Origin: JAJRAG01 sp050010535
Lineage (GTDB): Archaea > Thermoplasmatota > Thermoplasmata > Methanomassiliicoccales > JACIVX01
DNA length: 52,202 bases
Direction of reading: 5' to 3'
Assembly (NCBI GenBank): GCA_050010535.1
Contig: JBEKKT010000008.1
Coordinates: 1-52,202 of the forward strand
The notes below the pieces were generated by a model. That model was not told the DNA's origin. It did no database searches and saw only the letters and a list, made by a program, of their open reading frames with translations. Positions 1-7,681 of the stretch are shown piece after piece (position 1 is the first letter of the stretch; every line of letters starts with the position of its first letter). Both the position numbers and the translations under genes were made by a program.

Positions 1-950
1 CCGATGCCATCCCTGCACTTTGAAACGAATATGATCGTGCCACCCTCCTTCAGCGCCCACTTCCCATTGTCGAGCGCCTTCTGGGATTGATACAGATCGA
101 CGTCCATGGGATATGGGGCGACACTGACAACGACGTCCACCTTCTCGTCAATCTTGACCGAGTAGACCTCGTCGGCCCACTCTACTGCCTTCTCGAACGC
201 CTTGTTTACATCCCCGACGGCGACCTTGTAGATGTTCTGGTGACGGTCGAGGACTAGCTGAATTGAGAATAATGGCTTGTCCTTGATGATCTCCAGAGCA
301 TCCGCCATGTCCTCGTGCACCGGATTTCCCTTCAGCCTAAGCGCCTGTGCTTCCGGCATCATAGCCATGCGGTGGTTCTGCTCGATCGTCTCATAGGATG
401 CGACGCCGGGAAGGAACGACTTTCTTCCCCCAGTGTATCCCGCGAAGTAATGTGGCTCGACACTCGTTATGATGATTAGACGGTCCGCGTCCGCAGCAAT
501 CTCGTTCACCCACATGCTGGTGCCGTTATTCGATTTTCCCAAGTACTCCATCTTGTCCTTCTTTGAATCGTGGGCGTGGACGTGCGGCATGAGGTTCTCG
601 TAATGGCCGCCGAAGATGAATCTGTACTCGTCCTCAGTCGGGGCGCGATGCGAACCCGTCGCGATCAGATACCTTGCAGACGCGAGATTCATCCTCCCGA
701 CCAGGTCGTCCAGGACTTTATAAGTCGGGGTCGGTCTGGTAGCGTCGTTGATGAGGAAGACGACATTCTTCGCTTCCTTTAGGAACTCCTGGAGGCTCGG
801 GGCGCCGATCGGTTCGTCGATTGCCCTTTCTACCTCTTCGTACTCATCCGTTGCCTCGACTTCATTCGGATACACGACGCCGGCGAAGTTACGATCTGGG
901 ATATCGAGAACCTGCTCACCGTCTTTTCCATATGGAATAGTGACCCTCAT
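1..950 (-). CDS. larA: Nickel-dependent lactate racemase-like protein (LarA family, DUF2088), 3' end outside window
   Basis: The protein begins MRVTIPYGKDG and runs off the window edge after about 316 residues, against roughly 420 for the family. LarA enzymes racemise lactate or related 2-hydroxy acids with a nickel pincer cofactor attached to a lysine. The expected residues are visible: NDATRPTP near 68-75, TGSHR with His101, VEPHYFAGYTGGRKSF with His167 and Lys177, and NHR with His193, matching the nickel ligands and cofactor lysine of characterised LarA. The start is the ATG at 950; a GTG lies ten codons upstream, but the chosen start fits the family N-terminus and a TATA-like TCATTAATAG lies 31-40 bases upstream. 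It is divergent from thiL. The substrate could be a 2-hydroxy acid other than lactate, because the family is broad; no cofactor-synthesis genes (larB, larC, larE) are in view. Confidence 0.85.
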   Translation of the reverse strand, partial: MRVTIPYGKDGEQVLDIPDRNFAGVVYPNEVEATDEYEEVERAIDEPIGAPSLQEFLKEAKNVVFLINDATRPTPTYKVLDDLVGRMNLASARYLIATGSHRAPTEDEYRFIFGGHYENLMPHVHAHDSKKDKMEYLGKSNNGTSMWVNEIAADADRLIIITSVEPHYFAGYTGGRKSFLPGVASYETIEQNHRMAMMPEAQALRLKGNPVHEDMADALEIIKDKPLFSIQLVLDRHQNIYKVAVGDVNKAFEKAVEWADEVYSVKIDEKVDVVVSVAPYPMDVDLYQSQKALDNGKWALKEGGTIIFVSKCRDGI

Positions 951-1061
951 GATCCGGACCGTCTTTGATATCGGAGACACCTATTAATGATTTAGCCCTG
1001 CACGGATAGGGCCCGTCAAGGGGAAAGGTATTTTTCTGACGAAACCTACTGCAATAGACCG

Positions 1062-2021
1062 ATGAGCACCCTTGGCGACATGGGCGAGAAGGAGGTTGTC
1101 TGGCGGATTCTCGGCGGAATCAGGAGCAGCGCTCCTGTTGGCCCCGGAGATGATGCCGCCGCGGTCGACATGGGAGACTACTACCTAGTGGTTACGACCG
1201 ACCTAATCTCCTTGCACACCCACATTCCGAAGATCATGACTGACAGGCAGATCGGATGGATGCTTGCAGCCGTCAACTATAGCGACATCGCCGCAATGGG
1301 CGCGAGACCGATCGGCATGGTCGTGTCGCTCGCCCTTCCCAGGGAGACGGCGTTCTCTTCGTTGGAGAGCATGATGGACGGCATGCAGGACTGCTCCGAG
1401 TCGGTGGGTGCTGAGATACTTGGCGGCGACACAAAGGAATCGCCGGAGATGACCCTGGCTGGGACAGCCCTGGGCACAGTGAAGAAGAACGAGATCCTCC
1501 TAAGAAAAGGCTCGAGGCCGGGGGATTATCTTGCAGTGACAGGCACGCTCGGTCTTGCGGCCGCGGGATACTACGCTCTCGTCAAGGGCTTGCATTGCCC
1601 GTCTGGTGTGAAGGCGCTCCTCGAGCCGAAGCCGAGGGTGAAGGAGGGTTTGCTTCTATCTTCATCGGGGGCGGTGACGTCCTGCATGGACATATCCGAC
1701 GGTCTCGCTTCCTCGGTTTACCAACTCTCCGAGATGAGCGGGGTATCGTTCTCGGTCGACTGGGATTCCATCCCAGTGAAGAAGGAAGTGCTCCGGGTTG
1801 CGGAGGATTGCGGCATGAACCCTGAGGAGCTTGCGCTCTACTGCGGCGGGGACTACCAGCTCCTTTTCACCGTAGCTCCGGACAAGATGCCGAAGCTCCG
1901 ATCGCCCATGAGGTCCCGGATGTCTATCATAGGCAAGGCGAATAAACCCGGTAGGAATACATTAAAGAGAGGCGGCAGAGTAGGTATTCTCGAAAATCGA
2001 GGATACGAGCATTTTCGGTGA
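1062..2021 (+). CDS. thiL: Thiamine-monophosphate kinase ThiL
   Basis: A 319-residue AIR-synthase-like kinase that phosphorylates thiamine monophosphate to thiamine diphosphate with ATP, the last step of thiamine cofactor synthesis. Visible landmarks are PVGPGDDAA near 26-34, TTDLISLHTH near 45-54, NYSDIAAMGARP near 72-83, GGDTKES near 121-127, MDISDGL near 205-211 and CGGDYQLLF near 262-270 (usually GGEDYELLF). Length is normal for the family. A TATA-like GTATTTTTC lies 25-33 bases before the ATG, so the transcript may be nearly leaderless. The stop codon sits just before the start of the downstream amrS-like gene, so the two are probably co-transcribed. Confidence 0.93.
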   Translation: MSTLGDMGEKEVVWRILGGIRSSAPVGPGDDAAAVDMGDYYLVVTTDLISLHTHIPKIMTDRQIGWMLAAVNYSDIAAMGARPIGMVVSLALPRETAFSSLESMMDGMQDCSESVGAEILGGDTKESPEMTLAGTALGTVKKNEILLRKGSRPGDYLAVTGTLGLAAAGYYALVKGLHCPSGVKALLEPKPRVKEGLLLSSSGAVTSCMDISDGLASSVYQLSEMSGVSFSVDWDSIPVKKEVLRVAEDCGMNPEELALYCGGDYQLLFTVAPDKMPKLRSPMRSRMSIIGKANKPGRNTLKRGGRVGILENRGYEHFR

Positions 2022-2029
2022 CATTGCCT

Positions 2030-3031
2030 ATGAAAGAAGCTAGATTCTGGAGGGTTGAGGATGGAAGGGTCGCTTGCGGCCTCTGTCCCCACGCCTGCAA
2101 GATCGCCATCGGCAAACGGGGGATTTGCGGGGTCAGGGAGAACAAGGATGGGAGACTGTGCTCCCTCATCTACGGTAAGGCGTCCTCGGTTCATGTTGAC
2201 CCGATAGAGAAGAAACCGTTCTTCCACTTCAAGCCGGGTGAAAGAGTTCTGTCCCTCGGAAGCGTGGGATGCACCTTCAGATGCCAGAACTGCCAGAACT
2301 ATACGATTTCTCAAGCCGAGGTAGGGGAATTCGGTCTCGAGGACATCAGCTCGAAAGAAGTGCTGGACGCGTGCAAGAGAACCGGATGCAAGGGCATATC
2401 TTGGACGTACAATGAACCGACGATATGGCACGAATTCTCATACGATACTTCCAAAATCGCGAAGTCGATGGGATTTCATTCGAACTACGTGACTAACGGA
2501 TACATTCAAGAAGCACCGCTCCGGGAGCTCGCAGAATGCATCGACGCGATGAACATCGACGTCAAGGCATTCGACGAGGAGTTCTACAAGAAGGTCTGCA
2601 GAGCATCGCTTAAGCCAGTGTTGGACGCGGCGAAGCTCGCCCACGAACTCGGAATCCACGTCGAGCTCACTTATCTCGTGATTCCGGGAAAGAACGATGC
2701 GGAGGCGGAGATAAGGGACTTCTCGAGGTGGGTGGCGCAATCGCTCAATCCGAAGGTCCCCGTGCACTTCACACGATTCCATCCGGACTATCTCATGATG
2801 GACGTCCCGTCGACACCGATAGGGACGCTGGACATGGCTTACAAGGTAGGCAAGGAAGAGGGGCTCATGTTCCCTTACGCCGGCAACGTCCCAGGAGACG
2901 AGAGGGAGAACACCTACTGCCCGAAATGCGGGGAACTAGTCATAAGAAGAATGGGATTTAGCGTCATCGAGATGAAAGCGAAGAAGGGTAGGTGTCCGGC
3001 CTGCGGCGAGGACCTGAACATGATCATCTGA
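2030..3031 (+). CDS. amrS: AmrS-type radical SAM protein (AmmeMemoRadiSam system)
   Basis: A 333-residue radical SAM enzyme related to pyruvate formate-lyase activating enzymes. An N-terminal cysteine motif, CGLCPHAC near 16-23 with a further RGICGVR, is followed by the radical SAM cluster motif CTFRCQNC at 81-88, then TYNEP and the NVPGDE region, and a C-terminal zinc ribbon with two CPxCG knuckles (CPKCGE, CPACGE). This arrangement is typical of AmrS, which in many archaea is associated with the AMMECR1 and MEMO1 homologues; neither partner is in this window. The substrate of the family is not firmly known to me. I chose the ATG at 2030 because GGTGA lies just upstream; a GTG at 2018 overlapping the thiL stop is the alternative. 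Confidence 0.88.
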   Translation: MKEARFWRVEDGRVACGLCPHACKIAIGKRGICGVRENKDGRLCSLIYGKASSVHVDPIEKKPFFHFKPGERVLSLGSVGCTFRCQNCQNYTISQAEVGEFGLEDISSKEVLDACKRTGCKGISWTYNEPTIWHEFSYDTSKIAKSMGFHSNYVTNGYIQEAPLRELAECIDAMNIDVKAFDEEFYKKVCRASLKPVLDAAKLAHELGIHVELTYLVIPGKNDAEAEIRDFSRWVAQSLNPKVPVHFTRFHPDYLMMDVPSTPIGTLDMAYKVGKEEGLMFPYAGNVPGDERENTYCPKCGELVIRRMGFSVIEMKAKKGRCPACGEDLNMII

Positions 3032-3092
3032 GCGATCGTAGAACAGGCCCGCTCGAACATGTTTTAACTTCCGAATGCTATCGTTTCACGCG

Positions 3093-3746
3093 ATGGACCT
3101 AAGAACGATGTACGAGAGGCTCGGATCCCGGTTTAAGAATGATAACTGGTGGCCGGCCGAGTCTGAGTTCGAGATCATGATTGGAGCAATCCTGACGCAG
3201 CAGACCTCCTGGGAGAACGTGGAGGGGGTCATAGCCGGCATGAAGACGAACGACCTGCTCGACGTCGACTCGCTGGCGAAGGTCGACAACGACACGCTCG
3301 AGGAGATCATAATGCCCGCCGGGTTCTACCGCCAGAAGGCGAGCAGAATTAAGGGTCTGGCAGAGTACATCAAGGTCCACTATGACTCCGACCCGCTGGC
3401 GATCCTGGGCCAGCCACTCGAAGAGGCAAGGAGAGAGCTCCTCAGCATCAGGGGGATCGGGGAGGAAACCGCTGACTCAATGCTGCTCTTCGCGGGACAC
3501 AGACCCAAGTTCGTTGCTGCGTCCTACGTCTCAAGAATATTCCAGAGAACCGGGATCCTTGACTCCGACGACTACGGAGAGATACAGAGATATGTGGAGT
3601 CAATCGTACCCCCGAAGCCGGAGATATACGCGAAGTTCTACGCACTCCTAGTGCAGCTGGCGAAGACGTACTGCAAGGCGCGGCCGATCTGCAAAGGCTG
3701 TCCGCTGGAACAGGAGTGCGCATTCAACGCACGAAGAGGAAAATGA
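3093..3746 (+). CDS. HhH-GPD DNA glycosylase, endonuclease III / MagIII-like, possibly lacking the catalytic Asp
   Basis: A base-excision-repair glycosylase of about 217 residues. It has the family core AILTQQTSWENVE, the helix-hairpin-helix LLSIRGIGEETADSMLL, and a C-terminal iron-sulfur cysteine set CKARPICKGCPLEQEC (spacing 5-2-5, as in the MagIII-like subgroup rather than E. coli Nth). In relatives the hairpin is followed by a strand ending FVVDAYTRRIF that carries the catalytic aspartate; here the equivalent stretch reads FVAASYVSRIF, with alanine where Asp is expected. It may be inactive, altered, or carry its acid elsewhere. The start is set at the second ATG because a TATA-like GTTTTAAC is about 30 bases upstream; an ATG at 3075 is in frame. 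The 3' end overlaps the convergent prepilin peptidase gene by 23 bases. Confidence 0.8.
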   Translation: MDLRTMYERLGSRFKNDNWWPAESEFEIMIGAILTQQTSWENVEGVIAGMKTNDLLDVDSLAKVDNDTLEEIIMPAGFYRQKASRIKGLAEYIKVHYDSDPLAILGQPLEEARRELLSIRGIGEETADSMLLFAGHRPKFVAASYVSRIFQRTGILDSDDYGEIQRYVESIVPPKPEIYAKFYALLVQLAKTYCKARPICKGCPLEQECAFNARRGK

Positions 3747-4608
3747 TGTTCCCCACGATGCTCGAGAACAGGATCGAGAATGTGATCGGGATCAAGAACG
3801 GCATCTTCGGCGTCACCCAAATTGCGTCGGCCCCGAACTTCTCGAGCTCGTCATAGACCTCTTCGTAGGAGTCCATCGTCTTCGGGAACAACGTCAACTT
3901 CCTTTTGCCCTCGACCACATACTCCAGAGGCCAAACAAACCTCTTACGCGCCTCGGCCACGGTCAGTCGATAGCCGAAGAACATCACCGGCAACTTCCTG
4001 CTCCCTTTCGCAAGATTGCAGAAGAACATCCCTATCGGAACGACGATCGTGAGTAGGGCGGCGTTGAAAAGGATGAGGAGAGAGAACGGGAACGCGTACT
4101 GGGCGACGTCGACGGGTATCGGAATCAAGGGAAGGGAATCGATCACAGGATAAACGGGGAACACTATCGACAGTGCCAGCAGGGCCTTCGCGTCCGCTCC
4201 CCCCTTGATCATGTTGAATTGATAGAGGAGGATGATCAGCACGAACATGAAGAGGACTGTCATCAGTTCCCACAGGTAGGCGGACTGCCAGAACATACCG
4301 ATTAGAACCGCGAGGATGACTATGGCGGCGAGGTAGAAGCCTATCGGGACCGGATTCACCCCGTCCTCGAACATGCCCTTCCTGTCCCAGAACGTGTCGA
4401 AGAATATCACGGTCAGGGGTATGATGAACAGTAGATAGAGCAGGGAGGCGCCGTCGGAAAAGATCTTGACGGCAAGGAAGACTATCCCGAATCCGCCCAA
4501 TCCTATCCAGAATGCATCGGAGGCCATCCTCGTCTTCCAGTCGGAGCGTGAAGCAAAGAAAAGGACCAGAAAGGAGACGACTATCTTCACGGCTGAGACG
4601 GCGTCCAT
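3724..4608 (-). CDS. A24-family prepilin/prearchaellin peptidase
   Basis: A 294-residue integral membrane protein with a string of hydrophobic helices. The two catalytic aspartates of A24 aspartyl proteases are visible: SDWKTRMASD just after the first helix (near 21-30) and GGADAKALLAL near residue 136, the archaeal version of the GxGD motif. Such enzymes cut the short class III signal peptide of archaeal pilins and archaellins at the cytoplasmic face. A candidate substrate, the frameshifted pilin at 34.56 kb, lies in the same window. A TATA-like GATTTTTATG lies about 25-35 bases upstream of the ATG. The gene is convergent with, and slightly overlaps, the glycosylase gene. EppA-like and FlaK-like specificities cannot be told apart here. 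Confidence 0.8.
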   Translation of the reverse strand: MDAVSAVKIVVSFLVLFFASRSDWKTRMASDAFWIGLGGFGIVFLAVKIFSDGASLLYLLFIIPLTVIFFDTFWDRKGMFEDGVNPVPIGFYLAAIVILAVLIGMFWQSAYLWELMTVLFMFVLIILLYQFNMIKGGADAKALLALSIVFPVYPVIDSLPLIPIPVDVAQYAFPFSLLILFNAALLTIVVPIGMFFCNLAKGSRKLPVMFFGYRLTVAEARKRFVWPLEYVVEGKRKLTLFPKTMDSYEEVYDELEKFGADAIWVTPKMPFLIPITFSILFSSIVGNIIFLFVR

Positions 4609-4676
4609 GCAACCTCAGCAATTCAATCTGGACATAAAAATCTTTGTCAATGACGACCGGTCCTATTCGATGAGTA

Positions 4677-5810
4677 TCACACCAATCGCAGGCCGAGTGC
4701 TTCCGCATGATCACGCACCAACTCATACTCTTCGCCCTTTAGCCCGCGAGATATCTCCCCGTACTCGCAGGCTCTGTGCATCGGCCTGTACTGGTCCATG
4801 ACGTTCACGAGCGCATTGGGGACGTTCTCTGAGAGCCAGTCCAGTACCGGTATCGAACAGCATTCAACGTGGTTCGGAAGGATGAGATGCCTCACGATGA
4901 CCTCGCCATGCTTTGCCGCCAGAATATGGTTTCTCGAGACGACATTCATGTAATTCGGAGCCCCGGACAACCTTTTCGCGCAAGCGTCGTTCCCGTACTT
5001 GAAATCCGTCAGGTACACGTCGATCACCCCCTCCAAAAGGTGCATCGATCTCTCCGTGAGGTACATGTTCGAGTTCCAGACCTGAGGGATGTCGACCAGC
5101 AACTCTTGTAGTACTTCTAGTATGTAAGCAAGGTTGGGGGTCGGGTCACCTCCGACCCAGTTCACGTTGACTGCTTTTCTACGAACGCGTCCGACTGATC
5201 TGGGAGAAAAAGAAACGTCTCCAACCTCTGACCTGCTCTGGATCATGTCCGCGAGGCGGGAGGGGGGGATGCGAACGCCATTGAACGGATCGGTGGATAT
5301 GTCAAAATTCTGGCAGAATGCGCATTTGAAATTGCATCCAGAGAAAAATACGGTATACGAGGGTATCAGCTGGGGCTCTTCACCGTAGTGGAGGAACTCG
5401 CTGGAAATCCTGGCATCGACTACGCCGCACCTCCCTTCCTTCCCTGACGCCCTATCAGCACCGCACTTCCACTCGCAGATCTCACAGTGGCTCAGCATCC
5501 TCCTCGCGAGTTCCACCTTCAGATCAAGGAGGCTTCTTCCTTCGATCCGCCTTGCCCCGTGCGCTATTCTTCCGATGTCCGCACGAGACCAGAAAGCTCT
5601 CATCTCCGTTTCATGAATTGTCCATAAGTCATCGTCATTCTGCGATGAATCGAATGCGGATTCGATTTCTTGGAGAAGCAGGTACAGCGCCTCCTCCTTG
5701 CCTTCCAGTATTTGATAGTAGCGTTCGAGGGGGTCGATCATGGGACTGACTTTCTTAGAGTTGGACGACCTTAAGGTTATTTCCGAGATAGATGTTGCCA
5801 TCCTTGTCAA
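4677..5810 (-). CDS. Radical SAM protein, pyruvate formate-lyase-activating-enzyme-like
   Basis: A 377-residue protein with an N-terminal helical extension of about 100 residues, a cysteine set CEICEWKCGADR followed by GRCGV, and the radical SAM cluster motif CNFKCAFC near residues 162-169. NWVGGDPTPN and YLTDFKYGND are typical of the PflA/AmrS-like group. It probably uses S-adenosylmethionine to generate a radical on an unknown protein or small-molecule substrate. It differs from the amrS gene 2 kb away in its long N-terminus and lack of a C-terminal zinc ribbon. The start is uncertain: TTG at 5810, ATG at 5801 and ATG at 5741 are in frame. A TATA-like element 32-47 bases before 5810 favours the longer forms. 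Confidence 0.78.
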   Translation of the reverse strand: MTRMATSISEITLRSSNSKKVSPMIDPLERYYQILEGKEEALYLLLQEIESAFDSSQNDDDLWTIHETEMRAFWSRADIGRIAHGARRIEGRSLLDLKVELARRMLSHCEICEWKCGADRASGKEGRCGVVDARISSEFLHYGEEPQLIPSYTVFFSGCNFKCAFCQNFDISTDPFNGVRIPPSRLADMIQSRSEVGDVSFSPRSVGRVRRKAVNVNWVGGDPTPNLAYILEVLQELLVDIPQVWNSNMYLTERSMHLLEGVIDVYLTDFKYGNDACAKRLSGAPNYMNVVSRNHILAAKHGEVIVRHLILPNHVECCSIPVLDWLSENVPNALVNVMDQYRPMHRACEYGEISRGLKGEEYELVRDHAEALGLRLV

Positions 5811-5841
5811 TCTTCCTCGCGACCCGCGGTCGGAAACTCAA

Positions 5842-5857
5842 TTAACTATTTTAATAG
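5842..5857. promoter_or_regulatory. AT-rich TATA-like promoter element in divergent spacer
   Basis: TTAACTATTTTAATAG stands out in GC-rich surroundings between two divergent genes. It is placed correctly for the leftward radical SAM gene. The rightward nitroreductase gene has a second candidate, AAAGTTTAG, about 28-36 bases before its ATG. Confidence 0.4.
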
Positions 5858-5912
5858 CGATTTCCATTGGCTTCCAAAGTTTAGAGGACTTGGAGGGTTT
5901 CTACTGCCCGTA

Positions 5913-6404
5913 ATGAACGCTATCAGGAACAGAAGGAGCATTCGCAGGTACAAGAGAAAGAAGATTCCAGAGAACGATCTCATGGAGGTTCTTGAGGCCG
6001 CGAGGTTAGCACCTTCGGGAGCAAACAGGCAATTCTGGAAGATGATCGTGGTCCAGGATGAGGAAAGGAAGAGGGGGCTCGTACCGCTGTGCAATAACCA
6101 GAAGTTCGTCGAGGACTGTTCTGCATTCATAGCAGGAATTGATGACCCGAGCCAGAAGTGGAACCGGGTCGATATCGCTATTACGTTTGACCACCTGACC
6201 CTGGCAGCTTACTCGAAGGGACTGGGGACATGTTGGATAGGGGCCTTTGACCCTGAGAAGGTCGCGGAGTACCTTGGAGTCCCGAAGGGTCAGGTCGTCA
6301 CTGTTTGCATGACCCTAGGTTACCCTGACGAGAACCCGGGGGCGAGGACGAGGAAACCATCATCAGAACTGTTCTTCTTTGAGAGGTTCGGTGGTAAGAA
6401 ATGA
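5913..6404 (+). CDS. Nitroreductase-family flavoprotein
   Basis: A 163-residue FMN-dependent oxidoreductase of the nitroreductase fold. RNRRSIRRYKRKKIP at the N-terminus and APSGANRQFW near 32-41 form the usual FMN phosphate and isoalloxazine contacts, and KGLGTCWIGAFDPEKV near 105-120 is the conserved GxGxxWIGxF stretch. It is somewhat shorter than typical members (180-200 residues). Physiological substrates of such archaeal enzymes are rarely known; reduction of quinones, nitro compounds or flavins by NAD(P)H is the usual activity. The next gene, a cupin, starts four bases before this stop (ATGA overlap), so the two are translationally coupled. Confidence 0.85.
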   Translation: MNAIRNRRSIRRYKRKKIPENDLMEVLEAARLAPSGANRQFWKMIVVQDEERKRGLVPLCNNQKFVEDCSAFIAGIDDPSQKWNRVDIAITFDHLTLAAYSKGLGTCWIGAFDPEKVAEYLGVPKGQVVTVCMTLGYPDENPGARTRKPSSELFFFERFGGKK

Positions 6405-6724
6405 AGCTGATCCATGAAGCGGATATCAAGGTAGTGGCCGCAGACGGGGATAAGGGACAGGTCAGGATCAAGGACGTTACCGTGGAGGAGAACTTCGTAT
6501 TCGGGCTCAGAGAGACCGGCCCCGATTGCCTTGTTCCGAAGAAGCCGCACAAGCACAAACTGAAACAGGTAATGTATGTCATAGAGGGATCTGGCACCGT
6601 CAGCAACGGAAAGGACACGATGCCTTTCAAAGCCGGGGACTTCATCCTTTTCAACGGCAACGAGGAGCACTACTTTGACAGCGACGGCAAGAACCTGAAG
6701 ATGATCGAAGTGCGGGTTCCCTGA
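6401..6724 (+). CDS. Small cupin-domain protein
   Basis: A 107-residue single-domain cupin. The two cupin motifs are visible: PKKPHKHKLKQVMYVIEGSG (His-rich metal-binding first motif ending in GxG) and AGDFILFNGNEEHYF (second motif with a conserved His). It probably binds a divalent metal and acts as a small oxygenase, isomerase or sensor. The ATGA overlap with the nitroreductase gene indicates a two-gene operon, and perhaps a shared small-molecule substrate. No specific function can be assigned. Confidence 0.82.
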   Translation: MKLIHEADIKVVAADGDKGQVRIKDVTVEENFVFGLRETGPDCLVPKKPHKHKLKQVMYVIEGSGTVSNGKDTMPFKAGDFILFNGNEEHYFDSDGKNLKMIEVRVP

Positions 6725-6912
6725 GCAGGACAGATCCGAGTATTGAACCATAGATCTGAATGGCCTGAGGTGTTGCGCGGGTCGCAGAATTCAACCTATT
6801 CCAGATCGACCAATGAGATCCATGGCATCGACGTTCGTTCCATGGTCTCACCACATAGGCTAGGTGTAAAGTTCTTAAAGAAGCATCTCTCAATATTAAC
6901 AATAGTGAAAAT

Positions 6913-7419
6913 ATGACCCCTAAGTTCTTAGAATACGTCAGACAAGAATATGTTTGGGCAGCTGCGAGGATTGGGCTAGGATTCATCATATTATGGGCCT
7001 TCCTGGACAAGACCTTTGGTTTGGGTTTTGCGACTCAGGCAAGTAAGTCATGGATAAACGGAGCATCGCCGACGGTCGGCTATCTCAAGTTCGGAACCAG
7101 TGGCATATTTGCAGGATTGTTCCAGGGGCTGGCTGGCAATGTCGTGGTGGACGTTCTATTCATGCTCGCTCTGCTGCTCGTCGGCATCGCCCTGATACTT
7201 GGAATAGGAATGAAAATAGCTACAGTCTCGGGCGGTCTGCTGATGGTGCTGCTATGGATGACCAACGTTCCCCCTGCGTCCAACCCGATCCTGGACGAGC
7301 ACATAATCTACCTGATACTTCTCATCGGACTCCTGAGGGTGAAAGCCGGACAAACGCTCGGACTTGGCAAGTGGTGGTCGAGTACATCCCTCGTGAAAAG
7401 ATTCCCGATACTGGAGTGA
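6913..7419 (+). CDS. DoxX-like membrane protein
   Basis: A 168-residue membrane protein with four hydrophobic segments: near 15-35, 70-85, 90-115 and 128-142. The start (RIGLGFIILWAFLDKTFGLGF) and the segment VDVLFMLALLLVGIALILG followed by a glycine-rich loop resemble the DoxX/TQO small-subunit family, which in Acidianus is part of a thiosulfate:quinone oxidoreductase. Most archaeal homologues have no proven substrate. There is an AT-rich promoter region upstream (GTTCTTAAAG about 32-41 bases before the ATG) and a strong hairpin plus T-run downstream, so it looks like a single-gene unit. Confidence 0.7.
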   Translation: MTPKFLEYVRQEYVWAAARIGLGFIILWAFLDKTFGLGFATQASKSWINGASPTVGYLKFGTSGIFAGLFQGLAGNVVVDVLFMLALLLVGIALILGIGMKIATVSGGLLMVLLWMTNVPPASNPILDEHIIYLILLIGLLRVKAGQTLGLGKWWSSTSLVKRFPILE

Positions 7420-7435
7420 TTCCATCTGGCTCGCA

Positions 7436-7511
7436 AGGCCCTAACGCATCCCTGATGAGGCGCGTAATCGTCTTTGGTTTCCTTCTTGGCGCCTCACCAG
7501 GGCCTTTTTTT
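7436..7511 (+). terminator. Long interrupted hairpin followed by seven Ts
   Basis: AGGCCCT (7436-7442) pairs with AGGGCCT (7499-7505) and GAGGCGC (7457-7463) with GCGCCTC (7489-7495). The outer arm runs straight into TTTTTTT. This is a good candidate transcription terminator for the DoxX-like gene, starting 17 bases after its stop. Archaeal termination depends mainly on the T-run; the size of the stem is unusual. Confidence 0.6.
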
Positions 7512-7681
7512 CTATTGTCAGTGCTCTCAAACCCATCCTGACACCAGCGGCAGATCGGAAAGTGAGTCCACGGACAGCTGCCTGCGGTCGGAACTGATAT
7601 ATCATTTGAATGACCTGCGTCTATGGGCATTGTTTTGCCGTTTCCAGCCCGCCAATCTAGGAAAGGGCCCCAGGTGAACGA

